Shown one piece after another: positions 16,560 to 26,163 of a stretch of 64,000 nucleotides of DNA. The position numbers and the translations under genes were made by a program. Origin of the DNA: JAJEFO01 sp965221845 (lineage in GTDB: Bacteria; Pseudomonadota; Alphaproteobacteria; Rhodobacterales; Rhodobacteraceae); assembly GCA_965221845.1 (NCBI GenBank), contig OZ244919.1, forward strand, positions 3,720,001-3,784,000, in the 5' to 3' direction. Position 1 is the first letter of the stretch. Every line of letters begins with the position of its first letter. The notes below the pieces were generated by a model. It saw only the letters and a list, made by a program, of their open reading frames with translations, ran no database searches and was not told where the DNA came from.

Positions 16560-17444
16560 ATGGAAGGAAAGGCCGGAGCCATTCGCGGCTGGAACCGCGC
16601 CCGCCGCAGGCGGCGGCGGTGGCGGCGCCTCGAGCGGAACCTGGGGCGCCCGCCGGTGGAAACGAAGGAAGGGTTCATGTTCCTGGACGACATCGGCGGG
16701 TTCGACGACGACGGCTGGGAGCGGGGGACGCGCAAGCTGGTCGACGGGCGTCTCCCGGGGGTTTCGCTGTTCGTGAACGTCGGGGCGAATTCCGGCTTCT
16801 ACTGCTGCATGGCCCTCAGGGCCGGGGTGCGGACGGTCGCGCTGGAGCCCGAGCCGGCGAACTTCCAGTTCCTGTGCAGCAACATGGCCGTCAACGGCCA
16901 CCAGGACGATGTCGAGGTTCTTGCGGCGGCGGCGGGCTGTCCGCCTCCGCGGATTGCCAGGATCTTCGGCATGAAGCACACCGCCAGCCTGTCGGCGGAG
17001 TTCAGGAGGGGCGGATCGATGCCGGCGGACGCCGACACGGCGTTCGGGCAGTTCACGCCGGTGGTCGGCCTTGACGACGTCGTCCTCGGGCACAGGTGGA
17101 TGTCGGGAAGGCTCCTCGTCCTGGTGGACGTCGAGGGATGGGAGCGGCACGTCATCGAAGGCGCGCCGGGCCTTCTGGCCCTTGATCCGAAGCCGTTCTG
17201 GATCGTCGAGGTGCTGCCCGATTCCATTTCCGGCAGGACGGAGCCGACGGACGTGTTCTCGATCATGTCCTCGAGGGGCTACCGTGCCTACAGGATCTCC
17301 GACCGCTCGGACCCCGTCGAGGTGGCGCAGGACGAAATCCCCTCACTCATGCAGGCGCAGGACTTCTGGAACTATCTTTTCATCGACGCCCGGCTGTCCC
17401 TGCCTGATCTCCCGCTTCGCCCAGAGGTGGATTCGGTTGAGTGA
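16560..17444 (+). CDS. FkbM-family methyltransferase 2
   Basis: 294 residues with an Arg-rich N-terminus (RARRRRRRWRRLERN). The SAM motif is LFVNVGANSGFYCCMALRAG, with RTVALEPEPANFQFL and LLVLVDVEGWERHVIEGAPG downstream. Related to the gene at 13982 but clearly diverged. ATG 16560 follows GGGAGGAAGCG. Likely modifies the same surface glycan. Confidence 0.8.
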   Translation: MEGKAGAIRGWNRARRRRRRWRRLERNLGRPPVETKEGFMFLDDIGGFDDDGWERGTRKLVDGRLPGVSLFVNVGANSGFYCCMALRAGVRTVALEPEPANFQFLCSNMAVNGHQDDVEVLAAAAGCPPPRIARIFGMKHTASLSAEFRRGGSMPADADTAFGQFTPVVGLDDVVLGHRWMSGRLLVLVDVEGWERHVIEGAPGLLALDPKPFWIVEVLPDSISGRTEPTDVFSIMSSRGYRAYRISDRSDPVEVAQDEIPSLMQAQDFWNYLFIDARLSLPDLPLRPEVDSVE

Positions 17445-17498
17445 ATTGAACTTGCCGATGCGACGCTATATCGTAACCGACGATTGGAGTTTTGAGTG

Positions 17499-18272
17499 AT
17501 GATCCTCGCCAAGCACGGACCTCTCCGCACCCTCAATCGCAAGATTCGTCATCATCTGCGTCATTTGCGTTACCGCGGCAATCTCGAAGAGGTGTTCACG
17601 CATATTTACTCCCGCAATCGCTGGCGCAGCAGCGAGTCGCGAAGTGGCAAGGGCAGCGAGCTGCGATCAACAGAGATGATCCGGGATGCCCTCCCTCGGC
17701 TTTTGAAGGAGCATGACATCAGGCGGTTTCTCGACGTGCCCTGTGGAGACTTCAACTGGATGAAGCATTTGGTCGATGATCTTGACGTTGATTACATCGG
17801 AGGTGACATTGTCAGGCCCTTGATTGAACGCAACCAACGCGTTTGGGGGAGGGACAGGGTCGCGTTCAAACGGATTGACCTGACGTGTGATCCCTTGCCG
17901 GATGCTGATCTGATGATGGTTCGCGATTGCCTGTTTCATTTGTCATTTGCAGATGTCCTGAAGTTTCTGCAGAATTTCTGCCGAGCAAACATCCGGCTTT
18001 TGCTTACGACCAGCCATTGGCCACCGACGGGAAAGAACCAGGATATAGTGAGCGGGGGTGCGCGCCTCATCTATCTGTGTTCACCACCGTTCTGCTTTCC
18101 CCCAGAACCCCTCGGTCATGTTCGTGACTCCTGCGATGAAAGACCGGACAACAATGCACTGCTGCTCTTTGACCGCACGCAGGTGGCCGTTGCCCGGGAT
18201 GCCATGAGCCGCCGGTTGGGCGTTGCCGGAGTTTCTGGCGGAGATGCGGTCGATCCCGCTCGAACTGCGTGA
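17499..18272 (+). CDS. class I SAM-dependent methyltransferase, lower GC
   Basis: About 258 residues. The core reads RFLDVPCGDFNWMKHLVDD, VDYIGGDIVRPLIERNQ and PDADLMMVRDCLFHLSF, a recognised methyltransferase-like family common in glycan loci, where the target is usually not known. ATG 17499 is preferred; GTG 17496 is in frame. Base composition drops noticeably from about 17450 onwards compared with the preceding genes, which suggests a separate origin. The last 35 residues (DAMSRRLGVAGVSGGDAV...) look less conserved and may include read-through into scar sequence. Confidence 0.65.
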   Translation: MILAKHGPLRTLNRKIRHHLRHLRYRGNLEEVFTHIYSRNRWRSSESRSGKGSELRSTEMIRDALPRLLKEHDIRRFLDVPCGDFNWMKHLVDDLDVDYIGGDIVRPLIERNQRVWGRDRVAFKRIDLTCDPLPDADLMMVRDCLFHLSFADVLKFLQNFCRANIRLLLTTSHWPPTGKNQDIVSGGARLIYLCSPPFCFPPEPLGHVRDSCDERPDNNALLLFDRTQVAVARDAMSRRLGVAGVSGGDAVDPARTA

Positions 18273-18379
18273 TGGATATGTGCGTGCTTCCCGCGGCCAG
18301 CTTGCATGAAGCGGGCCGAGGACCTGCCTCTGTGACATCGACGAGGAAAGGTCAATGGCGCACGTTGGCGTCCGACAGG

Positions 18380-18659
18380 AGAGGATCGACTGGAACGGCT
18401 GCCAGCCAACGCGGCCGCACCATGCCTGAGCAGCAACTTCGTTTTCTGCGACGGTGGCGAGACTGCGGTCGCAGCCCTCATGCCAGGTTTCGGACCCCGC
18501 CAGCCCTCAGCCGTCATGTCGGTGTCCATAGTCATCCCGACAAAGGTCAGGCCGAAAGATCTGCAAAACGCTCTGCCTTCGCAAGAGCAGCGCTGCCCTT
18601 CAGGCGACGAGATTATCGTCGTCGGTGATGCCAGCAGGGTCCATGCCATGGAGGCGATT
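18380..18659 (+). pseudogene. duplication scar: end of FkbM gene plus start of GT2 gene
   Basis: The stretch around 18410-18650 repeats, imperfectly, the junction at 14700-14930: the GCCCGAGCAGCAACTTCGT end of the FkbM gene, CCTCGCCAGCCCTGAGCCG, then SIVIPT..RPK and EIIVV of the GT2 start. The GT2 part (from ATG 18516) stays in frame with the next gene, so an open frame 18480-19466 reads through both. It is a truncated copy, not a domain. Confidence 0.7.
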
Positions 18660-19466
18660 ATGCCGATATCGGTAATAATTCCTAGCAAAGACAGGCCTCA
18701 AGGCCTTATGCTCGCCGTTGCTTCGGCAGCGAAAGCGCTGCCCGAGGGCGGCGAAATTATTGTCGTCGATGACAGGAGCATGGTTCCTGCAGCCAAGGTT
18801 CTTGCGCAGAGTGTAGTGGGGGGGGCGTCTGTCATATACAACGCCGGACCGCCCGGTCCGTCTGCCGCGAGGAACGCTGGGGTGGCGCACGCCAGCCGGC
18901 CGATCGTTTTGTTTCTGGATGATGATGATCAATTTTTCCCGGACTATTGCCGGCGCATTTTAGACGTTGTGAACGAACATCCGGATGTGGGTTTCGGTTC
19001 ATCAGCTGCAATGAAAGTGAAATCGTCCGGGCGCCAGATTTTACGCAGGAATACTCGTTATCCAACTGGAAAATATGCTCCAAATGTATTAAGAAATTTC
19101 CGATCATCTGGAGCATCTGGGTTGTGGGTGAAACGAGATATATTTTTGGAGGTTGGAGGATTTGATGAAAATATTTCCTTTAGTGAAGATGGAGAGTTTT
19201 TCATACATCTTGTGCGAGCTGGGGAGATCATGTACTATGATCAGAGACCTGGAGTGAAATATATTCGGCCGAGATCGAAATCAAGTGACAGGCACAGCCT
19301 TTCACGCAGCACTGATTTCAGTTACAGAATCAAATGTTGCCAGTATATTTTGAATAAACATGGTCATTTTATGTCTTTAAAGGGTCCAGATATTAGACGA
19401 ACGTACATCCGACGGATACTGAAGTACAAGGTGAATTCTGCCTTTAACTGTATGGTTGGAAGGTGA
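18660..19466 (+). CDS. GT2 glycosyltransferase 2, GC-mosaic
   Basis: 268 residues from ATG 18660: ISVIIPSKDRPQGL, EIIVVDDRS, GPSAARNAGVAHA and the DDD metal site VLFLDDDDQFFPDYC, then SGLWVKRDIFLEVGGFDENISF and SEDGEFFIHLVRAG. It aligns throughout with the GT2 at 14807, but the 3' half (from about 18950) is strikingly AT-rich and uses codons unlike its neighbours, while the 5' third is GC-rich. An 8-G run at 18818-18825 lies in the coding part. Probably a recombinant between a local and an imported gene. Confidence 0.8.
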   Translation: MPISVIIPSKDRPQGLMLAVASAAKALPEGGEIIVVDDRSMVPAAKVLAQSVVGGASVIYNAGPPGPSAARNAGVAHASRPIVLFLDDDDQFFPDYCRRILDVVNEHPDVGFGSSAAMKVKSSGRQILRRNTRYPTGKYAPNVLRNFRSSGASGLWVKRDIFLEVGGFDENISFSEDGEFFIHLVRAGEIMYYDQRPGVKYIRPRSKSSDRHSLSRSTDFSYRIKCCQYILNKHGHFMSLKGPDIRRTYIRRILKYKVNSAFNCMVGR

Positions 19467-19504
19467 ATTTTGGAATACCAGTGATTTTCAAAGGAACATT
19501 ATTT

Positions 19505-20812
19505 CCCCCGTTCCACTCTGAAGTGCAACACCTGATGCAGTGTTCCTGGTCGTTCGGCGACACATGATGTTGCGAATCGGCCAGGCGGCGGCGACAGTTC
19601 CTTCGTTGCGAGAAGGAGACCGTCATGCCCGAGGGCCATCGCCACCTGACCTATGCGGAACGCTGCCAGATCCACGCCCCGGGAAAGCGGGCTTTCCGGC
19701 CCGGCGATCGCCCGCCAGCTCGGCCGCGACCGCACGACGGTCTGGCGCGAGGTGCGGCGCAACTCCGGCAGGCGCGGCTACCGCCACAAGCAGGCCCGGC
19801 GCAAGTCGGACAGGCGCCGCAGCGCGGCCTCGTCGGTGGCGCGCAAGATGACGCCGGAGCTGTGGCGCATGGCGGAGGAGCGGCTGGCCGAGGGCTGGAG
19901 CCCCGAGCAGGTCAGCGGGCGCCTCCGCAAGGAGGGCGAGCCGATGGCGGGGCGTCAGTGGATCTACGAGCGCATCCACGCCGACCGGAAGGCCGGCGGC
20001 GGTCTCTGGCGGCATCTCCGCCGCCGCGGCAGGAAGCCGAACCGGAAGGGCGGCGCCCATGCGGGCCGCGGCCACATCCCGGGCCGGGTGGACATCTCCG
20101 AGCGCCCGGACGTCGTGGAGGCGAAGGAACGGGTCGGCGACCGGGAGGCGGACACGAATCAACGGCAAGGGCACCGGCGGCGCGCTTGTCTCCCTGGTGG
20201 ACAGGGCGTCCAAGTACACGCTGCTCGAAAGGGTCGAGAGGAAGACGGCGGACGCGGTCGGCTCGGCCATGACCGGCATGCTGGGCCCTCTCCCCGTGCA
20301 CACGGTCACCGCGGACAACGGCAAGGAGTTCGCGGGCCATGCCAGGGTGGCCGAGGCGCTGGGCGCGGGGTTCTTCTTCGCGCGGCATTGCCACTCCTGG
20401 GAGCGCGGCCTGAACGAGCACGTGAACGGGCTGGTGCGGGAGTGGTTCCCGAAGGGCACGGACTTCCGCAAGGTGACGGACGCAGAGGTGCAGGCCGTCC
20501 AGGACCGCCTCAACGCGCGGCCGCGCAAGGCGCTGGGCTACCTCACCCCGTCCGAGGCCTTCCACCAGGCGCAGCCGCCCTGAGGTGGCCTTCCGGGGCC
20601 GCCGGGGGCGGCTCCGAGGGGAGATGCGCGCTGTCCGCGGCCCGCCGTCCTCCGGTCGGGCTCCGCCCTCCCTGCGTCCGGCGGGCCGCGGACAGCGCCC
20701 GGCAGGGCTTGCACCGCCCCGGAAGACTGGCTACGCCTCCCGGTGAAGGGACCGCCGCCGCTCGGGCTTCGCCCCTCGCTGGCTGATGTTGCACTTCGGA
20801 GTGGAAGCGGCG
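19505..20812 (+). mobile_element. IS30-family element, copy 2
   Basis: 1308 bp, same ends as copy 1, with a perfect TTT duplication (19502-19504 and 20813-20815). It sits just after the second GT2 gene. The 3' hairpin of copy 1 recurs here. Confidence 0.9.
19625..20583 (+). pseudogene. IS30-family transposase, two frameshifts
   Basis: Same protein as copy 1. The first break is near 19680 (ATCCACGCCCCGGGAAAGC here, against CCCTGAGGAAAAGC in copy 1). The second is near 20155, where GACACGAATCAACGGC has one base too many to continue from EADT into NGKGTGGALVSLVDR. Copy 3 has the same extra base at the same place. The part from 20161 on is otherwise intact, including the Asp and Glu of the catalytic triad, although HVNGLVREWFPKG differs from copy 1 (HTNGLVRGYLPKG). 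Confidence 0.85.
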
Positions 20813-20837
20813 TTTCCTAAAACTGCAAGCTCCCTGA

Positions 20838-21284
20838 GTGATTGCCTTCGAGGGATTCGAGCGCGGCCGGGAGACGCTGAAGCACCGCTGCCCGGCTGCC
20901 GCCTACGGCTTCCACTGCGTTGGCTGCGCAGCCTGCCACCGTATGGGTGGAAGCCTGGTCGGCGACTGTGGGCGGGCCGTGCGGATCCCCTTGGTGACCG
21001 CGGATCGCCGGATCCTCACGCCGATCCCTTGGAGGAGCCCATCCTGGCAGCGCGGCTACAACTGCCGTATCGCGCTGGAGCGGATCCAACTCCCGCATCC
21101 TAACTCCCGCATAGACCGGGTTTGCGGAATGGAGAGCCATTTCTTCCGAGGCAGGGACAGGATGGAACTTCGCTACAATCTGGTCGTCGCGCTGATGATG
21201 ACGACGGTGCTTGGTCCCGTCCGGCCCGGATGGCCGGAGACGATGCGCTTCCTTGTCAGGAGACCCGGCCTGAAGGCCTCATGA
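20838..21284 (+). pseudogene. transposase C-terminal remnant
   Basis: One open frame reads CPAAAYGFHCVGCAACHRM, RRILTPIPWRSPSWQRGYN, RIALERIQLPHPNSRIDR and ESHFFRGRDRMELRYNLVV, like the C-terminal half of DDE transposases where a Tyr/Glu-rich block precedes GFERHFIRGRAKM. The N-terminal half is absent and the IS30 target site borders it. The remainder, 21285-21540, holds nothing that I recognise. Confidence 0.5.
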
Positions 21285-21540
21285 GGCCCCGACAGACAGC
21301 TGGGAAACATTGCCGGAGAAGCTGCCGCCGAGTCCCGCGTTGCGGACCTCGCGTACGGACTGCCGGGCTTGAGGTTGCAGGCCAGTACATGGGTCGGGCA
21401 GCGGCTGGCCATTGCGTCCCTCCCGAACCGTTTGCGCACGCGAACCGGAAACGGGCCGGCGGCCGTCCGGCTCTTGACGTGGGAGGGAAAGTCGCCTTGA
21501 CTCAGACTGTTGCAGGCTGGCCGGCACCGCAGGTGCGGAT

Positions 21541-21625
21541 GCGGGTGTGGCGGAACTGGCAGACGCACCAGATTTAGGATCTGGCGCCGCAAGGCGTGGG
21601 GGTTCAAGTCCCTCCACCCGCACCA
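21541..21625 (+). tRNA. tRNA-Leu (UAG)
   Basis: 85 bases including an encoded CCA. The acceptor stem GCGGGTG pairs with CACCCGC, the anticodon arm is CCAGA-TTTAGGA-TCTGG with anticodon TAG, a long variable arm (GGCGCCGCAAGGCGT) marks a class II tRNA, and the T-arm is GGGGGTTCAAGTCCCTC. It lies upstream of tig, as in many alphaproteobacteria. Confidence 0.97.
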
Positions 21626-21801
21626 GCTGCAGGGCGCCCGGAACGCCGGGGGGCGCAGGCGCCGCGACGGGCCCTCGCCGGCCGTGCCGGCCGCCTTCCT
21701 TCGCTTTGGCCTTGCGGACAACCGCGCGCCTTCATAGAAGAAGCGCGGATTTTACTGGCCCGTGCGGGACGTGACCGGCATGGGTGCGAGAGAGGGTGCC
21801 C

Positions 21802-23136
21802 ATGCAGGTCACAGAGACGCTGAACGAGGGCTTCAGGCGCGGCTACAGGATAACCGTGACCGCGAACGAGCTGGACGAGAGGGTCAACTGCAAGCTGGCC
21901 GAGGCGGCTCCCGGGATCCAGATGAAGGGGTTCCGCAAGGGAAGGGTCCCGACCGCCCTGCTCAAGAAGCAGTTCGGAAAGCGCCTCCTCGGCGAGGCGG
22001 TGCAGGAAAGCGTCGATGCGGCCGTTACCGAGCACTTCAGGGACGCCGGCGAGGAGCCGGCCCTGGAGCCCAGGATCGAGATGCAGAACGAGGACTGGAA
22101 GGAAGGCGACGACGTTGAGCTTGCGCTGACCTACGAGGCGCTCCCCGAGATCCCGGAAGTCGACTTTGCCGGCATCGCGATGGAAAGGCTCGTAATCGAT
22201 GTCGACGAGGCAGCGGTCAACGAAGTGCTCGAAGGCTTCGCTGCAAGGACTCCCGACTACGTCGATCGCCCGAAGTCCTCGAAGGCCGAGGAAGGCGACC
22301 AGCTGATCGTCGATTTCACCTGCATGGTCGACGGCGAGATCGTTGACGAGGTCGCCGCGTCGAACATTCCCATTGTGCTTGGCGACAACCAGTTCGTCCC
22401 CGGGTTCGACACCCCTCTTGTCGGCGCGGTGGACGGCGAGACCAGACGGGTCGAGGTTGCTTTTCCCGAAGACCATGCGAGCAGGAAGCTGGCGGGCAAG
22501 GACGCCGTGTTCCAGGTTTCGGTCATGGCGGTGCAGGAGCCAAGGCCTGCGGCGATCGACGACGAGCTGGCCCGGAAGCTCGGCGAGGAGGACCTCGAGA
22601 AGCTCAAGCAAAGGGCGGTGTCGGCCATCAGGGCCGAGAGCGACTCCATTGCGAGGTCAATCCTGAAGCGCACGCTTTTCGACGAGCTCGACAAGGTGTT
22701 GAGCTTTGGCCTGCCGCCGTCGCTTGTCGCGCAGGAAGCGAAGCTGGTTGCGCGTCAGCTCATGGACGAGGAGCCGCCTGACGGCGAGACCCGCGTTCCT
22801 GCGGAAATCGAGCCGGACGACGGGCACAGCCGGCTGGCAGAGCGCCGCGTGCGCCTCGGCCTGCTGCTGTCGGATCTTGGCAAGAAGTCGCGAATCACGG
22901 TCACGGCCGCCGAGATGAACCAGGCCGTCGTCAGCCGCGCGAGTTCGCTTCCCGGACGGCAGCGGGACTACTACGACCTCGTGCAGCGTTCGCCCGCGCT
23001 GCGCGACCAGATCCGTGCGTCGATTTTCGAGGAGAAGCTCGTGGACCATGTCCTCGAAAGAGCCACGATCACGGAAAGGGCGGTCAGCAAGGACGAGCTT
23101 CTCGCGGCGTTCAGGGCGCTGGACGAAGACGCGTGA
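21802..23136 (+). CDS. tig: trigger factor
   Basis: Ribosome-bound chaperone and peptidyl-prolyl isomerase. 444 residues, normal length. The N-terminal ribosome-binding domain carries the signature GFRKGRVPTALLKKQFG (about residues 43-59). The FKBP-like middle domain shows EEGDQLIVDFTCMVDGE and FVPGFDTPLVGAVDGETR (about 160-250). A helical C-terminal substrate domain follows. ATG 21802 is chosen because MQVTETLNEGFRR aligns with the family start; an in-frame GTG lies six codons upstream. Confidence 0.96.
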   Translation: MQVTETLNEGFRRGYRITVTANELDERVNCKLAEAAPGIQMKGFRKGRVPTALLKKQFGKRLLGEAVQESVDAAVTEHFRDAGEEPALEPRIEMQNEDWKEGDDVELALTYEALPEIPEVDFAGIAMERLVIDVDEAAVNEVLEGFAARTPDYVDRPKSSKAEEGDQLIVDFTCMVDGEIVDEVAASNIPIVLGDNQFVPGFDTPLVGAVDGETRRVEVAFPEDHASRKLAGKDAVFQVSVMAVQEPRPAAIDDELARKLGEEDLEKLKQRAVSAIRAESDSIARSILKRTLFDELDKVLSFGLPPSLVAQEAKLVARQLMDEEPPDGETRVPAEIEPDDGHSRLAERRVRLGLLLSDLGKKSRITVTAAEMNQAVVSRASSLPGRQRDYYDLVQRSPALRDQIRASIFEEKLVDHVLERATITERAVSKDELLAAFRALDEDA

Positions 23137-23238
23137 AGCGTCGGCCCTTGTCCGGATCGCATGCGGATCCCGGACGCCCGGGTCGGGTGCTTGAACGCCC
23201 TTCCTTGCATGGCGGCGGCTCCCGTGCGCGGGTCGCCG

Positions 23239-24015
23239 TCATGCCAGCGGCGTTCCGGCGAACGGCTTCAGCCTGATCCCTGCCGACTCGAGGCCGTCCC
23301 GCACGCGGGTGGCCAGCGCGACGGCGCCGTCGCCGTCGCCGTGGACGCAGACCGTGTCGATGCGTGCAGGCAGCCTCCGGCCGTCGCCGGTGATGATCGC
23401 GCCTTCCCGCACCATTTCGGCGACGCGTCTCGCGGCTTCGCCAGCGTCGGAGATCGTCGCGCCCGGCAGGCGGCGGTCGACGAGGGTGCCGTCGGCGCTG
23501 TAGGCCCGGTCGGCGAAGATCTCGCCCGCCCAGCCGCAGCCCAGCTCGCGGCACGCCTCTTCCATGCGCGTCGCCGCGAGCCCGACGACGATGATTTCCG
23601 GCGCGACGTCCAGTGCCGACCCGTAGCAGGCGCGCGCCATTTCGAGGTCGGCGCTTGCCATGTTCGAGAGGGCGCCGTGAAGCTTCACGTGCCGGACCTG
23701 TCCGCCGACGGAACGCGCCATCGCCCGGGCGGCCCCGACCTGGTAGCGGATCATGTTGGCAAGCGTCGCCAGCGGCACCTGCATCCGGCGCCGGCCGAAG
23801 CCCTGCCGGTCCGGGAAGCCGGGATGCGCGCCGATTCCAACGCCGCGCTCGACGGCCGCGCGCATCGTCGCGGACATGACGTCGGCGTCGCCGGCATGGA
23901 ATCCGCAGGCGACGTTCGCGGAGGTCACGACCTGCAGGAGTCCGGCGTCATCGCCCATTCTCCAAGGGCCGAAGCCTTCTCCCATGTCGGAGTTCAGGTC
24001 GACGGTCAGGGCCAT
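23239..24015 (-). CDS. pxpA: 5-oxoprolinase subunit A (LamB/YcsF family)
   Basis: Part of the ATP-dependent 5-oxoprolinase that opens pyroglutamate; usually encoded with pxpB and pxpC, which are not adjacent here. 258 residues. VDLNSDMGEGFGPWRMGDD at the start, SANVACGFHAGDADVM, VGIGAHPGFPDRQGFGRR and GEIFADRAYSADGTLVDR are strong family signatures. ATG 24015 gives a family-like N-terminus; ATG 24060 is in frame with a better Shine-Dalgarno (GGAA) and would add 15 residues. Confidence 0.92.
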   Translation of the reverse strand: MALTVDLNSDMGEGFGPWRMGDDAGLLQVVTSANVACGFHAGDADVMSATMRAAVERGVGIGAHPGFPDRQGFGRRRMQVPLATLANMIRYQVGAARAMARSVGGQVRHVKLHGALSNMASADLEMARACYGSALDVAPEIIVVGLAATRMEEACRELGCGWAGEIFADRAYSADGTLVDRRLPGATISDAGEAARRVAEMVREGAIITGDGRRLPARIDTVCVHGDGDGAVALATRVRDGLESAGIRLKPFAGTPLA

Positions 24016-24227
24016 GAGGCCAGAAGACCCCGCGCGCGAGGCGGCCGCAAGGCCTTGCATGGCGAAATTCCGTGCGGGCCGGAGCCATTCCGATCAGCAC
24101 TTTCCGTCACCGGCTCCCTGCCTTAGGAACGGCTGCGTCCGCAAGCGGCAGGATTGCGGATCCTTGCCTTTGTGCCATCGGGCGGCACGGGGCTCGTTGC
24201 GTCTCCGCCCGTGTCGCCAGCTGTCTC

Positions 24228-25916
24228 ATGGACGCGTCCAGGCCGGTCAAGATCAGGGCTCTCGTCGCGCGCCTTTCGGCGCGGGCCCGGGACGTGCTGC
24301 GGGTCATCAGGGAGGACGGCCCCGGGCAGGTCCAGTTCTGGTTCATCGCGCTCGCGGTCGGAATTGCCGCCGCCGCCGCCGCCGTGCTGTTTCGGCTCGG
24401 CGTCAACCTGCTGCAGGCAACGCTCTACGGCACGGATGACCCGAGGCTGATGCACTCCTTCGCCGAGACCCTCCCGTGGTACGTGATCGTCCTGATCCCG
24501 GCATGCGGCGGACTGGCCGTCGGCATCATCCTGGACCGGTTCACCGCTGACGGCCGGGCGAGGTCCGTCGCGGAGGTGATCGAGGGCGCGGCGCTCCGCG
24601 ACGGGCGCGTCGAGGCAAGGGAGGGCGTGGCCTCGGCGGCGGCATCGATGATCACGCTTGGGTCAGGGGGGTCGTCCGGGCGGGAGGGCCCGGTCGTGCA
24701 TCTGGCGGCTGTACTCTCCTCCTGGGTGCTGAACCGGATCAACGCCGACGGCGTCACGGGACGCGACCTCCTGGGCTGTGCAGTCGCTGCGGCAGTTTCT
24801 GCATCGTTCAACGCGCCAATCGCGGGGGCCCTGTTCGCGCTGGAGGTGGTGCTCAGGCACATTGCGGTGCATGCGTTCGCTCCGATCGTCATCGCCAGCG
24901 TGGCCGGGACCGTGATTTCGCGCCTTGCCTTCGGAGACGTGACCGAGTTCGCGCTGGTAGAGAACGGGAGCCTGGCGTTCTACGTGGAGCTTCCGGCATT
25001 CCTGATCCTGGGGATGCTGTCAGGGCTGATCGCCGTCGTCATGATGCGCTCCATATTCGCTGCGGACGACTTCGGCAACCATGCCTGCGAGCGCTTCGGC
25101 ATCCCTCGCCTCATCCGCCCCGCCGTCGCCGGGCTGCTGCTCGGGGCGCTGGCGCTCGGCTTTCCGCACGTCATCGGGGTCGGCTACGAGACCACGTCGG
25201 CGGCCTTGACCGGCCGGATCCTGTGGCACGAAGCAGTCGTGTTCTGCGCAGTCAAGGTGGCCGCCGTCGCGATCACCATGGGCGGGCGGATGGGCGGGGG
25301 CGTGTTTTCGCCGTCGATCATGGTCGGCGCCCTTCTGGGCCTTGTCTTCGGGCTGGCGGCGACGGCGACCTTTCCGAGCGTGTCCGGGTCCGAAACGCTG
25401 TATGCGCTGGCGGGGATGGGCGCGGTTGCCGCAGCCGTCCTGGGCGCGCCGATCTCGACGACGCTGATCGTTTTCGAGCTGACGGGGGACTGGCAGACCG
25501 GGCTCGCCGTCATGGTTGCGGTCTCGACGTCCACAGCGACCGCCTCGCGCCTGGTCGACCGGTCGTTCTTCCTCACCCAGCTGGAGCGTCGGGGCGTGCA
25601 CCTTGCGAAGGGGCCTCAGGGCTACCTGCTGTCGCTTTGCAGCGTTTCGGGCCTGATGCGCAGGCCCGGAGATCCCGGGGCTGCGGCGGAGGAGGCGGTC
25701 TGGGCGGCCATAGCGGAAGGGGCCTGGGTTGACGTCAACGGAACCCTTGAACTGGCGATGCCGGCCTTCGAGAGGACCGGCCTTCCGTTCCTGCCGGTGC
25801 TCAGCTTCGGCGGGAAGGGCGAGCCGCCCAAGGTCCACGGGGCGCTGTTCCACGTTGACGCCCTGCGGGCGTTCAACCGCGCCCTGGCGTCCACGGCGGA
25901 GGAGGAGCACGGCTGA
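24228..25916 (+). CDS. ClC-family chloride channel/transporter
   Basis: Membrane protein of 562 residues with the ClC core: GSGGSSGREGPVVHL (anion-selectivity region with the gating Glu in GREGP), GCAVAAAVSASFNAPIAGALFALEVV, GGRMGGGVFSPSIMVGALLG and LGAPISTTLIVFELTGDW. The C-terminal 110 residues, after the last helix, could be a degenerate regulatory region in place of CBS domains. The first transporter motif is GSGGS rather than GSGIP, as in many bacterial members. Whether it is a channel or a proton antiporter cannot be told from this. Confidence 0.9.
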   Translation: MDASRPVKIRALVARLSARARDVLRVIREDGPGQVQFWFIALAVGIAAAAAAVLFRLGVNLLQATLYGTDDPRLMHSFAETLPWYVIVLIPACGGLAVGIILDRFTADGRARSVAEVIEGAALRDGRVEAREGVASAAASMITLGSGGSSGREGPVVHLAAVLSSWVLNRINADGVTGRDLLGCAVAAAVSASFNAPIAGALFALEVVLRHIAVHAFAPIVIASVAGTVISRLAFGDVTEFALVENGSLAFYVELPAFLILGMLSGLIAVVMMRSIFAADDFGNHACERFGIPRLIRPAVAGLLLGALALGFPHVIGVGYETTSAALTGRILWHEAVVFCAVKVAAVAITMGGRMGGGVFSPSIMVGALLGLVFGLAATATFPSVSGSETLYALAGMGAVAAAVLGAPISTTLIVFELTGDWQTGLAVMVAVSTSTATASRLVDRSFFLTQLERRGVHLAKGPQGYLLSLCSVSGLMRRPGDPGAAAEEAVWAAIAEGAWVDVNGTLELAMPAFERTGLPFLPVLSFGGKGEPPKVHGALFHVDALRAFNRALASTAEEEHG

Positions 25917-26163
25917 GGGCGACGCTGCGGGCGTGCGGCCATGGGGTCTGTTTCGGCTCTGCCGGTGGTTGCGGCTCGCCGGCGCGCAAGGTGGCCTTGC
26001 AGCGCCATGCAGCAAAGGCTGCCGGACGCCCCCGACTGGCTGGCGAGCCAGGCCCTCGCCGCCTCACCAGCGAAGTCGAACCGCACCCCCGGCCATGCCC
26101 GCCCTTGCGGAACGGCACCCGCGCACGGTAGGACTGGCGATGCGAGAGGAAGGAACGCGATCC

